Below, piece by piece: positions 1-8,380 of a DNA stretch of 64,000 nucleotides. Positions within the stretch are counted from its first letter, which is position 1, and every line of letters starts with the position of its first letter. The notes under the pieces are model-generated. The model was given only the letters and a program-made list of their open reading frames with translations. It was not told the DNA's origin and did not search any database. The stretch is from Marinirhabdus sp050859505 (GTDB lineage: Bacteria > Bacteroidota > Bacteroidia > Flavobacteriales > Flavobacteriaceae): the NCBI RefSeq assembly GCF_050859505.1, contig NZ_CP193934.1, forward strand, positions 2,294,001 through 2,358,000, written 5' to 3'. The translations under genes were made by a program, and so were the position numbers.

Positions 1-181
1 TCTTATTTTGAGAAATAATTTTAGTTATAACTGCCTCTTCTTTCTTGTACAATTTTTTGTTACGCTCTGCACTTTCTTTTATAAAACTTCCAGAGCTACG
101 CTGTTCAGGTCTTCTGGCTTCCGGGCTTTTACAAGCCACTACAAAGAGAAGAAATAGTATAAAATATAAAAAATTACGCAT
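1..181 (-). CDS. gldI: Gliding motility lipoprotein GldI (FKBP-type prolyl isomerase family), N-terminal part only
   Basis: Reading the minus strand from an ATG at 181 gives 60 codons that stay open to the window edge. They start with a short hydrophobic signal and a lipobox ending in Cys17 (FVVAC), then a charged stretch with SSGSF and KESAERNKK. That stretch resembles the region before the FKBP domain of GldI, a lipoprotein needed for gliding and type IX secretion in flavobacteria. The FKBP domain itself lies outside the window. The ATG lies inside the end of the upstream DHH gene (8-base overlap), so the two are probably translationally coupled. GldI is favoured over another FKBP lipoprotein because of the sequence and this neighbour, but the catalytic domain cannot be seen. 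Confidence 0.75.
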   Translation of the reverse strand, partial: MRNFLYFILFLLFVVACKSPEARRPEQRSSGSFIKESAERNKKLYKKEEAVITKIISQNK

Positions 182-1196
182 TGGCATTCAGGGCATTTTT
201 ATAGTTTGGCAAGATACTAATAAATTCAGAAATGGTGTCATCAAGATTTTTATCGCTTTTACCACCTGCTGCATTTGTATGACCGCCGCCGTTATAGTGT
301 GCTCTTGCAAATTCGTTTACTGAAAAAGAGCCTTTACTTCGGAAAGAGATTTTCACGATATTATCTTGTTTACTTTCAATGAAAATTACAGCAAAATTTA
401 TTCCTATTACTGAAAGCGAATAATTTACAAATCCTTCGGTATCCCCTTTTTTGAAATTGTTGTCGTCCAATTCTTTTTGCGTAAGGGTAATAAAAGCAGT
501 GTTGTATTCTGGAAGAATTGTCATATTATTTAATGCAATTCCTAGTAGTTTTAACCTCTCTGGTGTATTTGTGTCGTAAATATTGTTGTGTATTTCAGAA
601 CCATTTGCCCCGGCTTCTAGTAACTGTGCAATCACACGGTGCGTAGTTGGAGAGGTAGATGAAAACCTGAAACTACCCGTATCTGTCATAATGCCTGTGT
701 ACAAATTGGTGGCGATTTCAGCAGAAAGCACATCCAATCTTCCTAAGGCATCCATAAAATGATATACCATTTCGGAGGTTGAACTCATCGTTACATCACT
801 ATAGGTAGCCACGGCATAGTCTGAGGGAGCCTGGTGGTGATCTATCATTACAAATTTGGCGTCGCATGTTTCCAAAACAGTTCCTAAATCTCCCACTCTA
901 GTTAGTGCGTTAAAATCTAGAGTAAAAACAATAGCTGCTTCGTCGAAAAGTAGTTGGCATTTTTCTGGTTCTTTCTCATAAATACAGATGGTTTCATTGC
1001 CAGGCATCCATTTAAGAAAAGTTGGATAATCATTTGGCATGACAACCTCTGCTTGATGACCCAACGATTGTAAGAAAAAATAGAGTCCCATACAAGAGCC
1101 TATGGCGTCTCCATCTGGGTTTTTATGCCCAACAATTACTACTTTTTTAGGAGTGGATAATAAGGTTTCAACTTGCTGTGTAATTTCTTTATTCAT
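174..1196 (-). CDS. DHH/DHHA1 family phosphoesterase (NrnA-like oligoribonuclease/pAp phosphatase)
   Basis: The 340-residue product has the layout of NrnA-type phosphoesterases, which degrade nano-RNAs and dephosphorylate pAp in the cytoplasm. Motif I is GHKNPDGD (residues 23-30), a metal-binding Asp lies in TLDFN, the DHH triad is at 119-121 (IDHHQ), and motif IV is DTGSF (about 172-176). The C-terminal DHHA1 domain carries the Gly-rich GGGHTNAAGG. An upstream in-frame ATG would add six residues, but MNKEIT fits the family start better. The gene ends inside the start of gldI. It is divergent from ndk. Assignment to the family is secure; whether the preferred substrate is nano-RNA or pAp cannot be told from sequence. 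Confidence 0.9.
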   Translation of the reverse strand: MNKEITQQVETLLSTPKKVVIVGHKNPDGDAIGSCMGLYFFLQSLGHQAEVVMPNDYPTFLKWMPGNETICIYEKEPEKCQLLFDEAAIVFTLDFNALTRVGDLGTVLETCDAKFVMIDHHQAPSDYAVATYSDVTMSSTSEMVYHFMDALGRLDVLSAEIATNLYTGIMTDTGSFRFSSTSPTTHRVIAQLLEAGANGSEIHNNIYDTNTPERLKLLGIALNNMTILPEYNTAFITLTQKELDDNNFKKGDTEGFVNYSLSVIGINFAVIFIESKQDNIVKISFRSKGSFSVNEFARAHYNGGGHTNAAGGKSDKNLDDTISEFISILPNYKNALNANA

Positions 1197-1284
1197 AGGA
1201 GTGCGAAGATACAATTATTCAGTCTTATGGACGAAATTCTCTTTTGTACAATTTTACATTATTACGTTAACAATCGCTAATTGC

Positions 1285-1314
1285 TTGCAGTTGTGTTTTA
1301 AATACCTACTTTTG
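1285..1314 (+). promoter_or_regulatory. Bacteroidota-type promoter of ndk
   Basis: A TTG at 1285-1287 is followed 19 bases later by TACTTTTG at 1307-1314, which matches the flavobacterial consensus TTG-N(19-21)-TAnnTTTG. It lies about 20 bases before the ndk start codon, so the leader would be short. Confidence 0.6.
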
Positions 1315-1334
1315 CACCAAATTTTAAAAAAGTT

Positions 1335-1754
1335 ATGAGAACAGATAGAACATTTACAATGTTAAAGCCTGATAGTGTTGAAAAAGGACACATTGGTGCT
1401 ATTTTAGAAAAAATAAATGCAAGCGGCTTCCGCATTGTTGCAATGAAGTTAACGCAGATGACAACAGCAGATGCTCAGGAATTTTACGCAGTTCACAGCG
1501 AACGTCCATTTTATGGTGAGTTGGTAGAGTATATGACGCGTGGTCCTATTGTGGCTGCTATCTTAGAGAAAAACAACGCAGTGGAAGATTTCCGTACGTT
1601 AATAGGAGCTACCAATCCAGCCGATGCTGCTGAAGGTACCATCCGTAAATTATATGCTGCTTCTATTGGAGAAAATGCTGTACACGGAAGTGATAGCGAT
1701 GAGAACGCAGCTATTGAAGGTGCTTTCCATTTTTCTGGACGTGAAATGTTCTAA
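1335..1754 (+). CDS. ndk: Nucleoside diphosphate kinase
   Basis: This 139-residue enzyme moves the gamma phosphate between nucleoside triphosphates and diphosphates through a phosphohistidine. The family landmarks are visible: TFTMLKPDSV at the N-terminus, the Kpn-loop region around ATNPADA, and the active-site His117 in NAVHGSD. Length is normal for bacterial Ndk. It is a single-gene unit with its own promoter box and a likely terminator, divergent from the DHH phosphoesterase gene. Confidence 0.97.
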   Translation: MRTDRTFTMLKPDSVEKGHIGAILEKINASGFRIVAMKLTQMTTADAQEFYAVHSERPFYGELVEYMTRGPIVAAILEKNNAVEDFRTLIGATNPADAAEGTIRKLYAASIGENAVHGSDSDENAAIEGAFHFSGREMF

Positions 1755-1782
1755 GAAAATTCTATAGAAATTATATTTATTG

Positions 1783-1814
1783 CCCTTCTGCATTTGTTTG
1801 TGGGAGGGTTTTTT
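1783..1814 (+). terminator. Probable ndk terminator
   Basis: CCCTTC at 1783-1788 can pair with GGAGGG at 1803-1808 (one G-U pair) and is followed by a run of six T. It is a modest hairpin but sits about 30 bases after the ndk stop. Confidence 0.5.
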
Positions 1815-1864
1815 AGTGGTGAGAGGTGAGAAAAACTAAGTAACCCATTCACCAATTAACTACC

Positions 1865-2161
1865 CTATTTCAATACCAACTTCTTCACCAATTCTTTGCC
1901 CACTTCTTCGTTGAGCAGTTTCATGATTTTTTCTTTTCCATAGCTCAATTCCTCTCGCAATACTGAAGAGCTTAAACTTACAAAAAGTGTTTCTCTTTCT
2001 AATACGAGACCCGTGGTGTATTTTGATATCGCCTCACCCAATACAGTGTGCCAGGCTTCTTTTATAGTTACCTTGTCCAGCCCCTTTTCGAGTTTGTTGG
2101 AGGAGATAAAGTTTTTTAAAACATCGCCTATGGTACTTTCTTCTGCGTTTCTTTTGGCCAT
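1865..2161 (-). CDS. DUF721 family protein (DciA-like)
   Basis: A 98-residue protein with the DUF721 fold pattern: an N-terminal helix region (IGDVLKNFI), the conserved WHTVLGE segment, and the strand/helix part LFVSLSSSVLREELSY. DUF721 includes DciA, which loads or operates the replicative helicase DnaB in many bacteria; short single-domain forms like this are typical of Bacteroidota. It is the last gene of a minus-strand unit after recF and a lipoprotein gene, which fits a link to DNA replication or repair. The helicase role is inferred from the family. Confidence 0.8.
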   Translation of the reverse strand: MAKRNAEESTIGDVLKNFISSNKLEKGLDKVTIKEAWHTVLGEAISKYTTGLVLERETLFVSLSSSVLREELSYGKEKIMKLLNEEVGKELVKKLVLK

Positions 2162-2208
2162 ATTTTTAGTTGAGAGTTTAGGTATTATTGGAAGGATGTG
2201 GTTGATTT

Positions 2209-2628
2209 CTACTGAAAATTGAACGTGGCGAATTTTTTGTAAAAATACGTTTTTCCGTCAGGATTTAAAACTACTAAGCTGCTGTCTTTTGCTTTTAAAA
2301 CAGTTTCTTTCCAGGAATCGAAAGGAGTAGTATAATATAATCGTAAGCTGTCGTCTTCAATTTTAATCTCGAAGGTTTCTGCATCATTACTGGTAAGAAA
2401 AGTTCCGTCCAACTTGGGTTGTACTTTTTTTCGAATGCCAGTCTTGCCATTAATTTCCATAAAATCTATGGTAGTGCTTATGGTGAACTCTTTTTCGGTT
2501 CCGTCTTCAAGGATTGCTTTTTCTATGCTCCAATAGCCATCCAGGTATTGAATTTGCTCATTCGCATCTTGCTTCGCACAAGAACTGATTATGGTTAATA
2601 TGATTGCTATAGGTATGTATTTGTTCAT
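2209..2628 (-). CDS. Small lipoprotein, lipocalin-like
   Basis: A 139-residue protein with a lipoprotein signal (IILTIISSC, lipid Cys about residue 17). The rest has alternating hydrophobic strands and a YWSIEKAILEDGTEKEF segment like the first strands of the lipocalin-like domains common in flavobacterial lipoproteins. It probably faces the periplasm or outer membrane. It sits 30 bases after recF and 47 bases before the DUF721 gene, so it is in the recF operon, but no link to recombination is evident. The function is unknown. Confidence 0.7.
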   Translation of the reverse strand: MNKYIPIAIILTIISSCAKQDANEQIQYLDGYWSIEKAILEDGTEKEFTISTTIDFMEINGKTGIRKKVQPKLDGTFLTSNDAETFEIKIEDDSLRLYYTTPFDSWKETVLKAKDSSLVVLNPDGKTYFYKKFATFNFQ

Positions 2629-2658
2629 CTTTTTTATTTTTTACTCACTACTCACCAT

Positions 2659-3738
2659 TCACAACGAAAACATTTTATAGGTCTGGCTCACCTCTTTTAC
2701 AATCTGCTCCGTTCGTTCGGCGTGGGTATCGCTTATAAAAAGTTGTCCAAAGTGTTCATCGTCTACGAGAGAGATAAGTTGTGCGACGCGTTCTTCATCC
2801 AGTTTATCAAAAATATCATCCAGCAAAAGAATAGGAGTGACGCCACTTTGCTCTTTTATAAAATCGAATTGCGCCAATTTCAATGCTATAAGATACGATT
2901 TTTGTTGCCCCTGCGAGCCAAATTTCTTCACAGGATACTTATCCAGATTAAACTTTAAATCGTCTTTATGAATCCCAAAATTGGTGTATTGTGTGAGTTT
3001 GTCTTTACTTCGGTTTTCTTGCAGAAGTTGTACTAGTGGTGCCTCTTTTAGCTGGCTTTTATATTTCAACCCAACAGTTTCAGTTCCATTGCTAATAGAT
3101 TGGTAGCGTTTTAAAAAGATAGGAGCAAAGGCATTTACAAAACTGGTTCGTTTTTCAAAAATGGGCATTGCCAACTCGTGCAATTGTAAATCGTAAATTT
3201 CTAATTGTTGCGCATTAAACGTATTGTTAGCGGCAAAATATTTCAACAACGCATTACGCTGTGCCAACACTTTATTGTAATTTATGAGCGTATGTAGATA
3301 CTTGGAATCACCTTGCGAAATCACCCCATCCATAAATTTTCTCCGCGTATCGCTGCCTTCAATAATTAAGTCACGATCTGCGGGTGAAATAATTACTAAA
3401 GGGAGAAAACCAATGTGTTCGCTGAACTTGTCATAGGTTTTTCCATTGCGTTTAATATGTTTTTTCTGACCATTTTTGGCGCTAATGATGATTTTTTCGG
3501 ATCTCTCATTCTTGTCATAATTGCCTTCTATTACGAAAAAATCTGTGCCGTGTTTCATGTTTTGGCTCGTAATAGGGTTGAAGTAACTTTTTCCGAAGGA
3601 AAGATGGTAAATCGCATCCAAAACATTGGTCTTTCCAACGCCATTTTTACCCACGAAACAATTTATTTTAGGATCGAATTGAAAATTATGAGCTTCAAAA
3701 TTTTTATAGTTGATTAATGAAACTGAAGTTAAAATCAT
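2659..3738 (-). CDS. recF: DNA replication/repair protein RecF
   Basis: An SMC-like ATPase of 359 residues that helps load RecA at gaps together with RecO and RecR. The Walker A motif is GKNGVGKT (30-37), after the family's N-terminal pattern SLINYKNFEAH. The signature loop is GSQGQQKS, and the Walker B/D-loop is LLLDDIFDKLD near the C-terminus. The Arg/Asp-rich middle SPADRDLIIEGSDTRRKFMD is diagnostic for RecF. Length is normal. It is the first gene of a three-gene minus-strand unit and is divergent from the TPR gene. Confidence 0.96.
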   Translation of the reverse strand: MILTSVSLINYKNFEAHNFQFDPKINCFVGKNGVGKTNVLDAIYHLSFGKSYFNPITSQNMKHGTDFFVIEGNYDKNERSEKIIISAKNGQKKHIKRNGKTYDKFSEHIGFLPLVIISPADRDLIIEGSDTRRKFMDGVISQGDSKYLHTLINYNKVLAQRNALLKYFAANNTFNAQQLEIYDLQLHELAMPIFEKRTSFVNAFAPIFLKRYQSISNGTETVGLKYKSQLKEAPLVQLLQENRSKDKLTQYTNFGIHKDDLKFNLDKYPVKKFGSQGQQKSYLIALKLAQFDFIKEQSGVTPILLLDDIFDKLDEERVAQLISLVDDEHFGQLFISDTHAERTEQIVKEVSQTYKMFSL

Positions 3739-3849
3739 AAAAATGAAATGGTTGCGTGTATTTGTTGAAAGAATTGTATGGTAGTTATCGAGCTTGCAAA
3801 TTATTGAAAAATAAGAACTTTTTTCGCATTTAAATTGTAATAAAAATTT

Positions 3850-3857
3850 TATTTTTG
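3850..3857 (+). promoter_or_regulatory. Candidate -7 box for the TPR-ribH unit
   Basis: TATTTTTG matches TAnnTTTG and lies about 20 bases before the ATG of the TPR gene. A TTG at the right distance for the -33 element is not clear, so this is a half-supported promoter. Confidence 0.45.
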
Positions 3858-3877
3858 CCCGTTAGTAAACCAAAATT

Positions 3878-4654
3878 ATGGCTACATATAAAAAGAGAGG
3901 TTATAAACAACCTAAACCGAAGAACGAAACAGATCAAGACGGAGTTTTTGACGGCGATAGTACAACAGCTGAAGTATTTAATACTTTAGATGAAGGTGCC
4001 AACAAAACCGAAGCTTGGGTAGAGAAAAACCAAAAAGGAATTTTAATAGTAGTAGGTATTATTGCCGTTGCTGTTTTAGGATATCTTGGTTTTCAGCAGT
4101 GGGTTCAAGGTCCAAAAGAAGCTGAGGCTATGAATGAGATGTTCCAGGCACAGCAGTATTTTGAGCAAGCATTGGGGAATGAAACGGTAAGTGATTCTCT
4201 ATACGATCTTTCATTAAACGGTGGTAGAGGAAAATATGGTTTCTTAGAAATTATTGACAACTACGGAAGTACAAAAGCAGGAAATCTTGCAGAATACTAT
4301 GCAGGTATGGCATACTTAAGTACTGGTAAATACCAAGAAGCAATTAATCATTTGGATAACTTTAGCAGTGAAGACGAAATGTTGGCTCCTTTAGCAAAAG
4401 GTGCTATTGGTGATGCATTTGCACAGTTGAATCAAAATGAGGAAGCATTAAAGTATTACGAAGCAGCAGCAACAGTTCGCACGAATGAAGTAACTTCACC
4501 ACGTTTTTTACTAAAAGCTGGTATTGTTGCTATGAATCTTGGTAAAACAGATGCTGCTCTTAAGCATTTTGAAACTTTAAACAAGCAATATCCAAAATCT
4601 ACAGAAGCTAAAACTTCAATTCCTTACAAAGGAAAGGTAGAGGCAATGCAATAA
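3878..4654 (+). CDS. Single-pass membrane protein with tetratricopeptide repeats (YfgM-like)
   Basis: 258 residues: a charged cytoplasmic N-terminus, one membrane helix at about residues 54-75 (GILIVVGIIAVAVLGYLGF), then an all-helical part with TPR-type motifs (YAGMAYLSTGKYQEAINHL, and a second around EEALKYYEAA). The layout is that of YfgM-like ancillary proteins of the Sec/BamB region, though identity with YfgM is not proven. It lies 27 bases before ribH and is very likely co-transcribed with it. In many Bacteroidota a gene like this sits between recF and ribH. Confidence 0.85.
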   Translation: MATYKKRGYKQPKPKNETDQDGVFDGDSTTAEVFNTLDEGANKTEAWVEKNQKGILIVVGIIAVAVLGYLGFQQWVQGPKEAEAMNEMFQAQQYFEQALGNETVSDSLYDLSLNGGRGKYGFLEIIDNYGSTKAGNLAEYYAGMAYLSTGKYQEAINHLDNFSSEDEMLAPLAKGAIGDAFAQLNQNEEALKYYEAAATVRTNEVTSPRFLLKAGIVAMNLGKTDAALKHFETLNKQYPKSTEAKTSIPYKGKVEAMQ

Positions 4655-4681
4655 AAATTCTCGCTACGGTGAGCAATTAAT

Positions 4682-5185
4682 ATGGCTACTCAAAATAACA
4701 ACTTATCGGCATACGATAAAACAACTATCCCAAGCGCGAAAGATTTTCGGTTTGGGATTGTTGTTTCAGAATGGAATGAAAAAATTACGCAAGGGATGTT
4801 CCAGGGTGCTTTTGATGCTATTCTGGATTGTGGCGGCCAAAAGGAAAATATTGTACGATGGAATGTTCCAGGAAGTTTTGAGCTTATTTACGGTGCAAAA
4901 AAAATGTCGCAGAGTTTTGATATGCTGGATGCCATTATAGTAATTGGTAACGTAATTCAGGGTGAGACTAAACATTTCGATTACGTATGTGAAGGGGTTG
5001 CTCAAGGTATCAAAGACCTGAATGTCCTAGGTGATATTCCCGTAATTTTCTGTGTACTTACCGATAACAATATGCAACAATCCATCGACAGAAGTGGTGG
5101 GAAACACGGCAACAAAGGAACCGAAGCTGCCATAGCCGCTATTAAAATGGCGCAACTCCGCAAGGACGCCAAATTCTACAAATAA
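4682..5185 (+). CDS. ribH: 6,7-dimethyl-8-ribityllumazine synthase
   Basis: This 167-residue enzyme joins 5-amino-6-ribitylaminouracil and dihydroxybutanone phosphate in riboflavin synthesis and usually forms icosahedral shells. Conserved parts are visible: FGIVVSEWN at the substrate site, VPGSFELIYGAKKM, GNVIQGETKHFDYV with the catalytic-region His, and a C-terminal stretch TEAAIAAIKMA. Other rib genes are not nearby, which is common in this phylum. It is downstream of the TPR membrane protein gene. Confidence 0.96.
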   Translation: MATQNNNLSAYDKTTIPSAKDFRFGIVVSEWNEKITQGMFQGAFDAILDCGGQKENIVRWNVPGSFELIYGAKKMSQSFDMLDAIIVIGNVIQGETKHFDYVCEGVAQGIKDLNVLGDIPVIFCVLTDNNMQQSIDRSGGKHGNKGTEAAIAAIKMAQLRKDAKFYK

Positions 5186-5278
5186 TATTTTTTTCACTAC
5201 AATTTAAATTTTGGTACCCTTTGCATTTGCATGGAGGTAGTTCTCTTTAGTATCTTTCCATTATTAATTGAGATTCCC

Positions 5279-6034
5279 ATGAAGGTTTTAATAATTGAAG
5301 ATGAAAAACCCGCAGCACGCAGGTTAAATCGTATGCTAGAGCATCTGGATGTAGGAGTAGATCAAATGCTTCATAGTGTAGATGAAGCCATCCAGTGGTT
5401 TAAGAATAATGAGCATCCAGATCTTATCTTTTTGGATATTCAATTAAGCGATGGACTTTCTTTTGAAATTTTTGACGAAGTAGAGATACAAAGCTCCATT
5501 ATTTTCACCACTGCTTATGATGAATATGCGCTTCAGGCCTTTAAACTGAATAGTATAGACTATATCCTAAAACCTATAGATGAAGAGGAACTAGCAACAG
5601 CCGTAAAAAAGTACAAAATGCGACAACCAAAGACGCAACATGTACAGTTCAATTTTGACGATATTAAAAAACTTCTTACCAATCCTGTTGAAAGAGAATA
5701 CAAAAAACGGTTTACCACAAAAATTGGACAGCATATTAAAATGATTTCAGTGGACGAGATAGAGTGCTTTTATTCTGAAAATAAAGGAACCTATGCCCAT
5801 ACGGTAGACGGCAGGGATTATTTGCTAGACACCACGCTAGAGCAATTGGAAGATGAACTGGAGCCACAAACATTTTTCAGAATAAGCCGAAAATACTACA
5901 TAAATATTAACGCTATAAAAGATATTATTAGCTATACCAACAGTCGTCTACAATTAAAACTGAACAGTTATAAAGCGCAGGAAGTGATTGTAGCAAGAGA
6001 GCGTGTGCGCGATTTTAAATTATGGCTGGAATAA
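5279..6034 (+). CDS. LytTR family response regulator
   Basis: 251 residues from the ATG at 5279, which gives the usual receiver start MKVLIIEDEKPAARR; a longer reading from 5231 adds an unlikely hydrophobic leader. The receiver domain (1-115) has the phospho-acceptor Asp53 in LIFLDIQLSDG, the Thr in FTTAYDEYA and the Lys in ILKPID. The C-terminal LytTR DNA-binding domain (about 145-250) has IECFYSENKGTYAHT and FFRISRKYYININAI. No LytS-type histidine kinase gene is next to it, so its partner must be elsewhere. Its stop is only 5 bases from the stop of the convergent gene. Confidence 0.93.
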   Translation: MKVLIIEDEKPAARRLNRMLEHLDVGVDQMLHSVDEAIQWFKNNEHPDLIFLDIQLSDGLSFEIFDEVEIQSSIIFTTAYDEYALQAFKLNSIDYILKPIDEEELATAVKKYKMRQPKTQHVQFNFDDIKKLLTNPVEREYKKRFTTKIGQHIKMISVDEIECFYSENKGTYAHTVDGRDYLLDTTLEQLEDELEPQTFFRISRKYYININAIKDIISYTNSRLQLKLNSYKAQEVIVARERVRDFKLWLE

Positions 6035-6039
6035 TTTTC

Positions 6040-6765
6040 CTAAAATGGATGGTAACTTGTTAAGACTAAAGCTACCGTATTATCTTTAAGTATCTCTCTT
6101 ACCAAAGTATAATCACCAATTTTGGAATGTCGAATACACCAGAAATATTTTTTAGTTTCTGGGAAGTATTTTTTGAGGACTTTATAATCGAAATGTTCGG
6201 TAGAAAGACCTAATTCGGGGTTTGTTTCCAGTATTCTCTTAATTTTTTCTATTTCTGAATCTAAAGCTGTTCGATTCAGTTTGTTCAGATTTTGTTTTAA
6301 ATAGTAACTTGTATGATACCCTTCAGCAGTAAAGAGACTTAATTTCTCAGGGAATCTTGTTTCAATTAAAATCTTTTGTTTTGGGTAGTCATGTAAGATG
6401 CTGTTCAGCTTTTGAAAGATTAATTCGGCAGTATTTTCATCCAGATTTTTAATATCCAACCACATAAAAGGTTGCTTATTTTCCAGAGCAGCAACATAGG
6501 TGCTAAATGAAAGCTCGATGGATGGCGCGGGCGGGTGGTGAACATCCAGAATATTGGTTTCGGGAACGTACACCAAATCTAGTTCTATAGCTTCAAAGTG
6601 GGTGAGACTGCTTTCCAGTTTCTCCAAGGTATTAACGCGGTGCGCACCTATCTTGTTGTAATATCCTAGAAATTCGATTTTCTTAGGACTGTGTTTGTAC
6701 AACCAAAATAGTAGTATCCCTACTAAAAGAGATCCTAATGTTACCATTAATCTACCTTTTGTCAT
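6040..6765 (-). CDS. Membrane-anchored PLC-like phosphodiesterase fold protein (GDPD/menorin-like)
   Basis: 241 residues with one N-terminal membrane helix (about 7-24) and a periplasmic domain. The pattern AHRVNTLEKLE ... AIELDLVY ... LDVHHPPAP ... MWLDIKNL follows the first strands of the TIM-barrel glycerophosphodiester phosphodiesterases and of the FAM151/menorin family (H-N, E-x-D, H-P-P, L-D-x-K). The catalytic His-His pair of true GDPD enzymes is only partly recognisable. Its start overlaps the end of the phosphoethanolamine transferase gene by 14 bases, which suggests a joint role in envelope lipid head groups. The substrate is unknown. Confidence 0.6.
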   Translation of the reverse strand: MTKGRLMVTLGSLLVGILLFWLYKHSPKKIEFLGYYNKIGAHRVNTLEKLESSLTHFEAIELDLVYVPETNILDVHHPPAPSIELSFSTYVAALENKQPFMWLDIKNLDENTAELIFQKLNSILHDYPKQKILIETRFPEKLSLFTAEGYHTSYYLKQNLNKLNRTALDSEIEKIKRILETNPELGLSTEHFDYKVLKKYFPETKKYFWCIRHSKIGDYTLVREILKDNTVALVLTSYHPF

Positions 6766-8347
6766 AATCCAGAGAGTCTTTAATTATTCTTTTCCGTTGT
6801 ACAAAAGTACTGTCCAGTACATTTTTAGAAGCATCAAATCCTTTAAAAGTTATAGTGCTTAGAGAGGCGAAGGTATGTGGGAAATCTATAAGACTGTATT
6901 TTCTGTTCCCTATATCTTTAGGAATGGAGCCCTTTTCGTTTATATATTTTTCTGAAAACCAAAAAAGCAGGGGAACTTCAAACATAGGGCGTGTTCCATG
7001 ATATTCGTTATGCCCTAGAAAGTCCATAGTGTCATAAACTTCGTCCCCGTGATCTGAAAAATAAGCTAAATAACTATATCCGTCTTGCCTTCGTAACTGT
7101 TCAATTAACGCTCTAATTACATAGTCGTTATACAGCATTGCATTGTCATACCTATTCGTTTGAATTATCGCTTTTTCGTGCTGAAATTTTAAATCTTTAG
7201 AAGGAGTCTGAAATTTTTCAAACATTTTAGGGTATCTTTTCTCATAGCGCAAATGAGTGCCAATGAGATGCACAAAAATAACTTTTTTTGATGCGCTCTT
7301 ATCTTTTAAAATTTCAGCTAGAACAGGCAGTAATGCCCCATCATAAATATCATAATTATAATCGTCTGTTGCCATAAAGCGCTTATGGGTAGCGGCACTT
7401 CCTATGATTGTTGGGATACTTTCGTACAATCCTACTGGTTTTTGATTAGAGAGCCAATACGTAGTAAATCCCGCCATATTTGCCAATTGTATAATAGATC
7501 CATTGGGTGACGGAGCTTTGTTCTCCTGGTTGGACAGGGTAAGTATTTTTTCAAGTGCGGTTATGGTGTGTACGTGAGGGGTTATGACACTATCCATGAC
7601 TACAAGTTCCTCTTTTATTTCGGTTAGTTTTGGGTTGGTTTCCCTGCCATAACCGTATAATTGCATATGCCATCTTGAGGTAGACTCTCCAATAACAACA
7701 ACGTAGGTTTGAGGGATGTCTTTACTTTCAATTTTAGTAAAGGCTTTGCTGGTAGGAATGGCTAGTGCATCTTTAAGCTGTTTTTTTGCTGTGAGATAAT
7801 CGTCCCATGTGGTGAGGGTCGCATATGGAATATTTTCAGTTTTAAATTTTTTATGTATTGCAAAAACGCATCCTAATGCAGCTAATAGTAAGAATAGTTT
7901 ATATAGAAAGGCTCTTTTTAAAGGTTTTTCCTGAAATTTATTTTTTCTGAATAAGCCCTTCAGTAAGAAAAATATAGGCCATAGCAGTAGTATGAGAAGC
8001 AAATAGGTAGTGCCGTTAAAATAATTAGAAAGATAGTCTGATGCCTCTCCGCTATTGGTTTCAAAAATAACATACAAGGCTGAGCTACTTATAGGAACGC
8101 CGTACTGATTATAAAAGCTAAGTTTTACAAATGCAAAAAATGCAAGGAATACGTATCCTAAGACCTTTACAAGTGAGTATATTCTCCAGTCTTTAAAAAA
8201 GACGGATAGAATCGAAATACTCAAAGACATAATCCCAAATGCTACTAGCTCTTGTACAAAAGTATTGGAGGGAATGATGAAATAACCAGCACACACCACT
8301 ACAACGAAAGGAAGCCAAAGCCAAAGATGGTTTTTTGGGATGTTCAT
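6752..8347 (-). CDS. Phosphoethanolamine transferase, EptA/CptA type
   Basis: 531 residues with about five N-terminal membrane helices (residues 10-165) and a periplasmic alkaline-phosphatase/sulfatase-type domain. The nucleophile is Thr223 in VVVIGESTSRW. Downstream are the metal-site segments TPHVHTITALEKIL, VIFVHLIGTHLRYEKRYP and YFSDHGDEVYD. Such enzymes move phosphoethanolamine from phosphatidylethanolamine to lipid A or core sugars and can reduce binding of cationic peptides. It lies between the LETM1-like gene (33-base gap) and the phosphodiesterase-fold gene (overlap) in one minus-strand operon. The acceptor cannot be predicted. Confidence 0.9.
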   Translation of the reverse strand: MNIPKNHLWLWLPFVVVVCAGYFIIPSNTFVQELVAFGIMSLSISILSVFFKDWRIYSLVKVLGYVFLAFFAFVKLSFYNQYGVPISSSALYVIFETNSGEASDYLSNYFNGTTYLLLILLLWPIFFLLKGLFRKNKFQEKPLKRAFLYKLFLLLAALGCVFAIHKKFKTENIPYATLTTWDDYLTAKKQLKDALAIPTSKAFTKIESKDIPQTYVVVIGESTSRWHMQLYGYGRETNPKLTEIKEELVVMDSVITPHVHTITALEKILTLSNQENKAPSPNGSIIQLANMAGFTTYWLSNQKPVGLYESIPTIIGSAATHKRFMATDDYNYDIYDGALLPVLAEILKDKSASKKVIFVHLIGTHLRYEKRYPKMFEKFQTPSKDLKFQHEKAIIQTNRYDNAMLYNDYVIRALIEQLRRQDGYSYLAYFSDHGDEVYDTMDFLGHNEYHGTRPMFEVPLLFWFSEKYINEKGSIPKDIGNRKYSLIDFPHTFASLSTITFKGFDASKNVLDSTFVQRKRIIKDSLDYDKR

Positions 8348-8380
8348 ATTCTTTAAACCGTTTTTAAAGTAGGATACTTT

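Noticed and set aside
5231..5278. Longer start for the LytTR regulator
   Set aside because: The extra 16 residues are hydrophobic and do not belong to the receiver fold; the ATG at 5279 gives the normal start.
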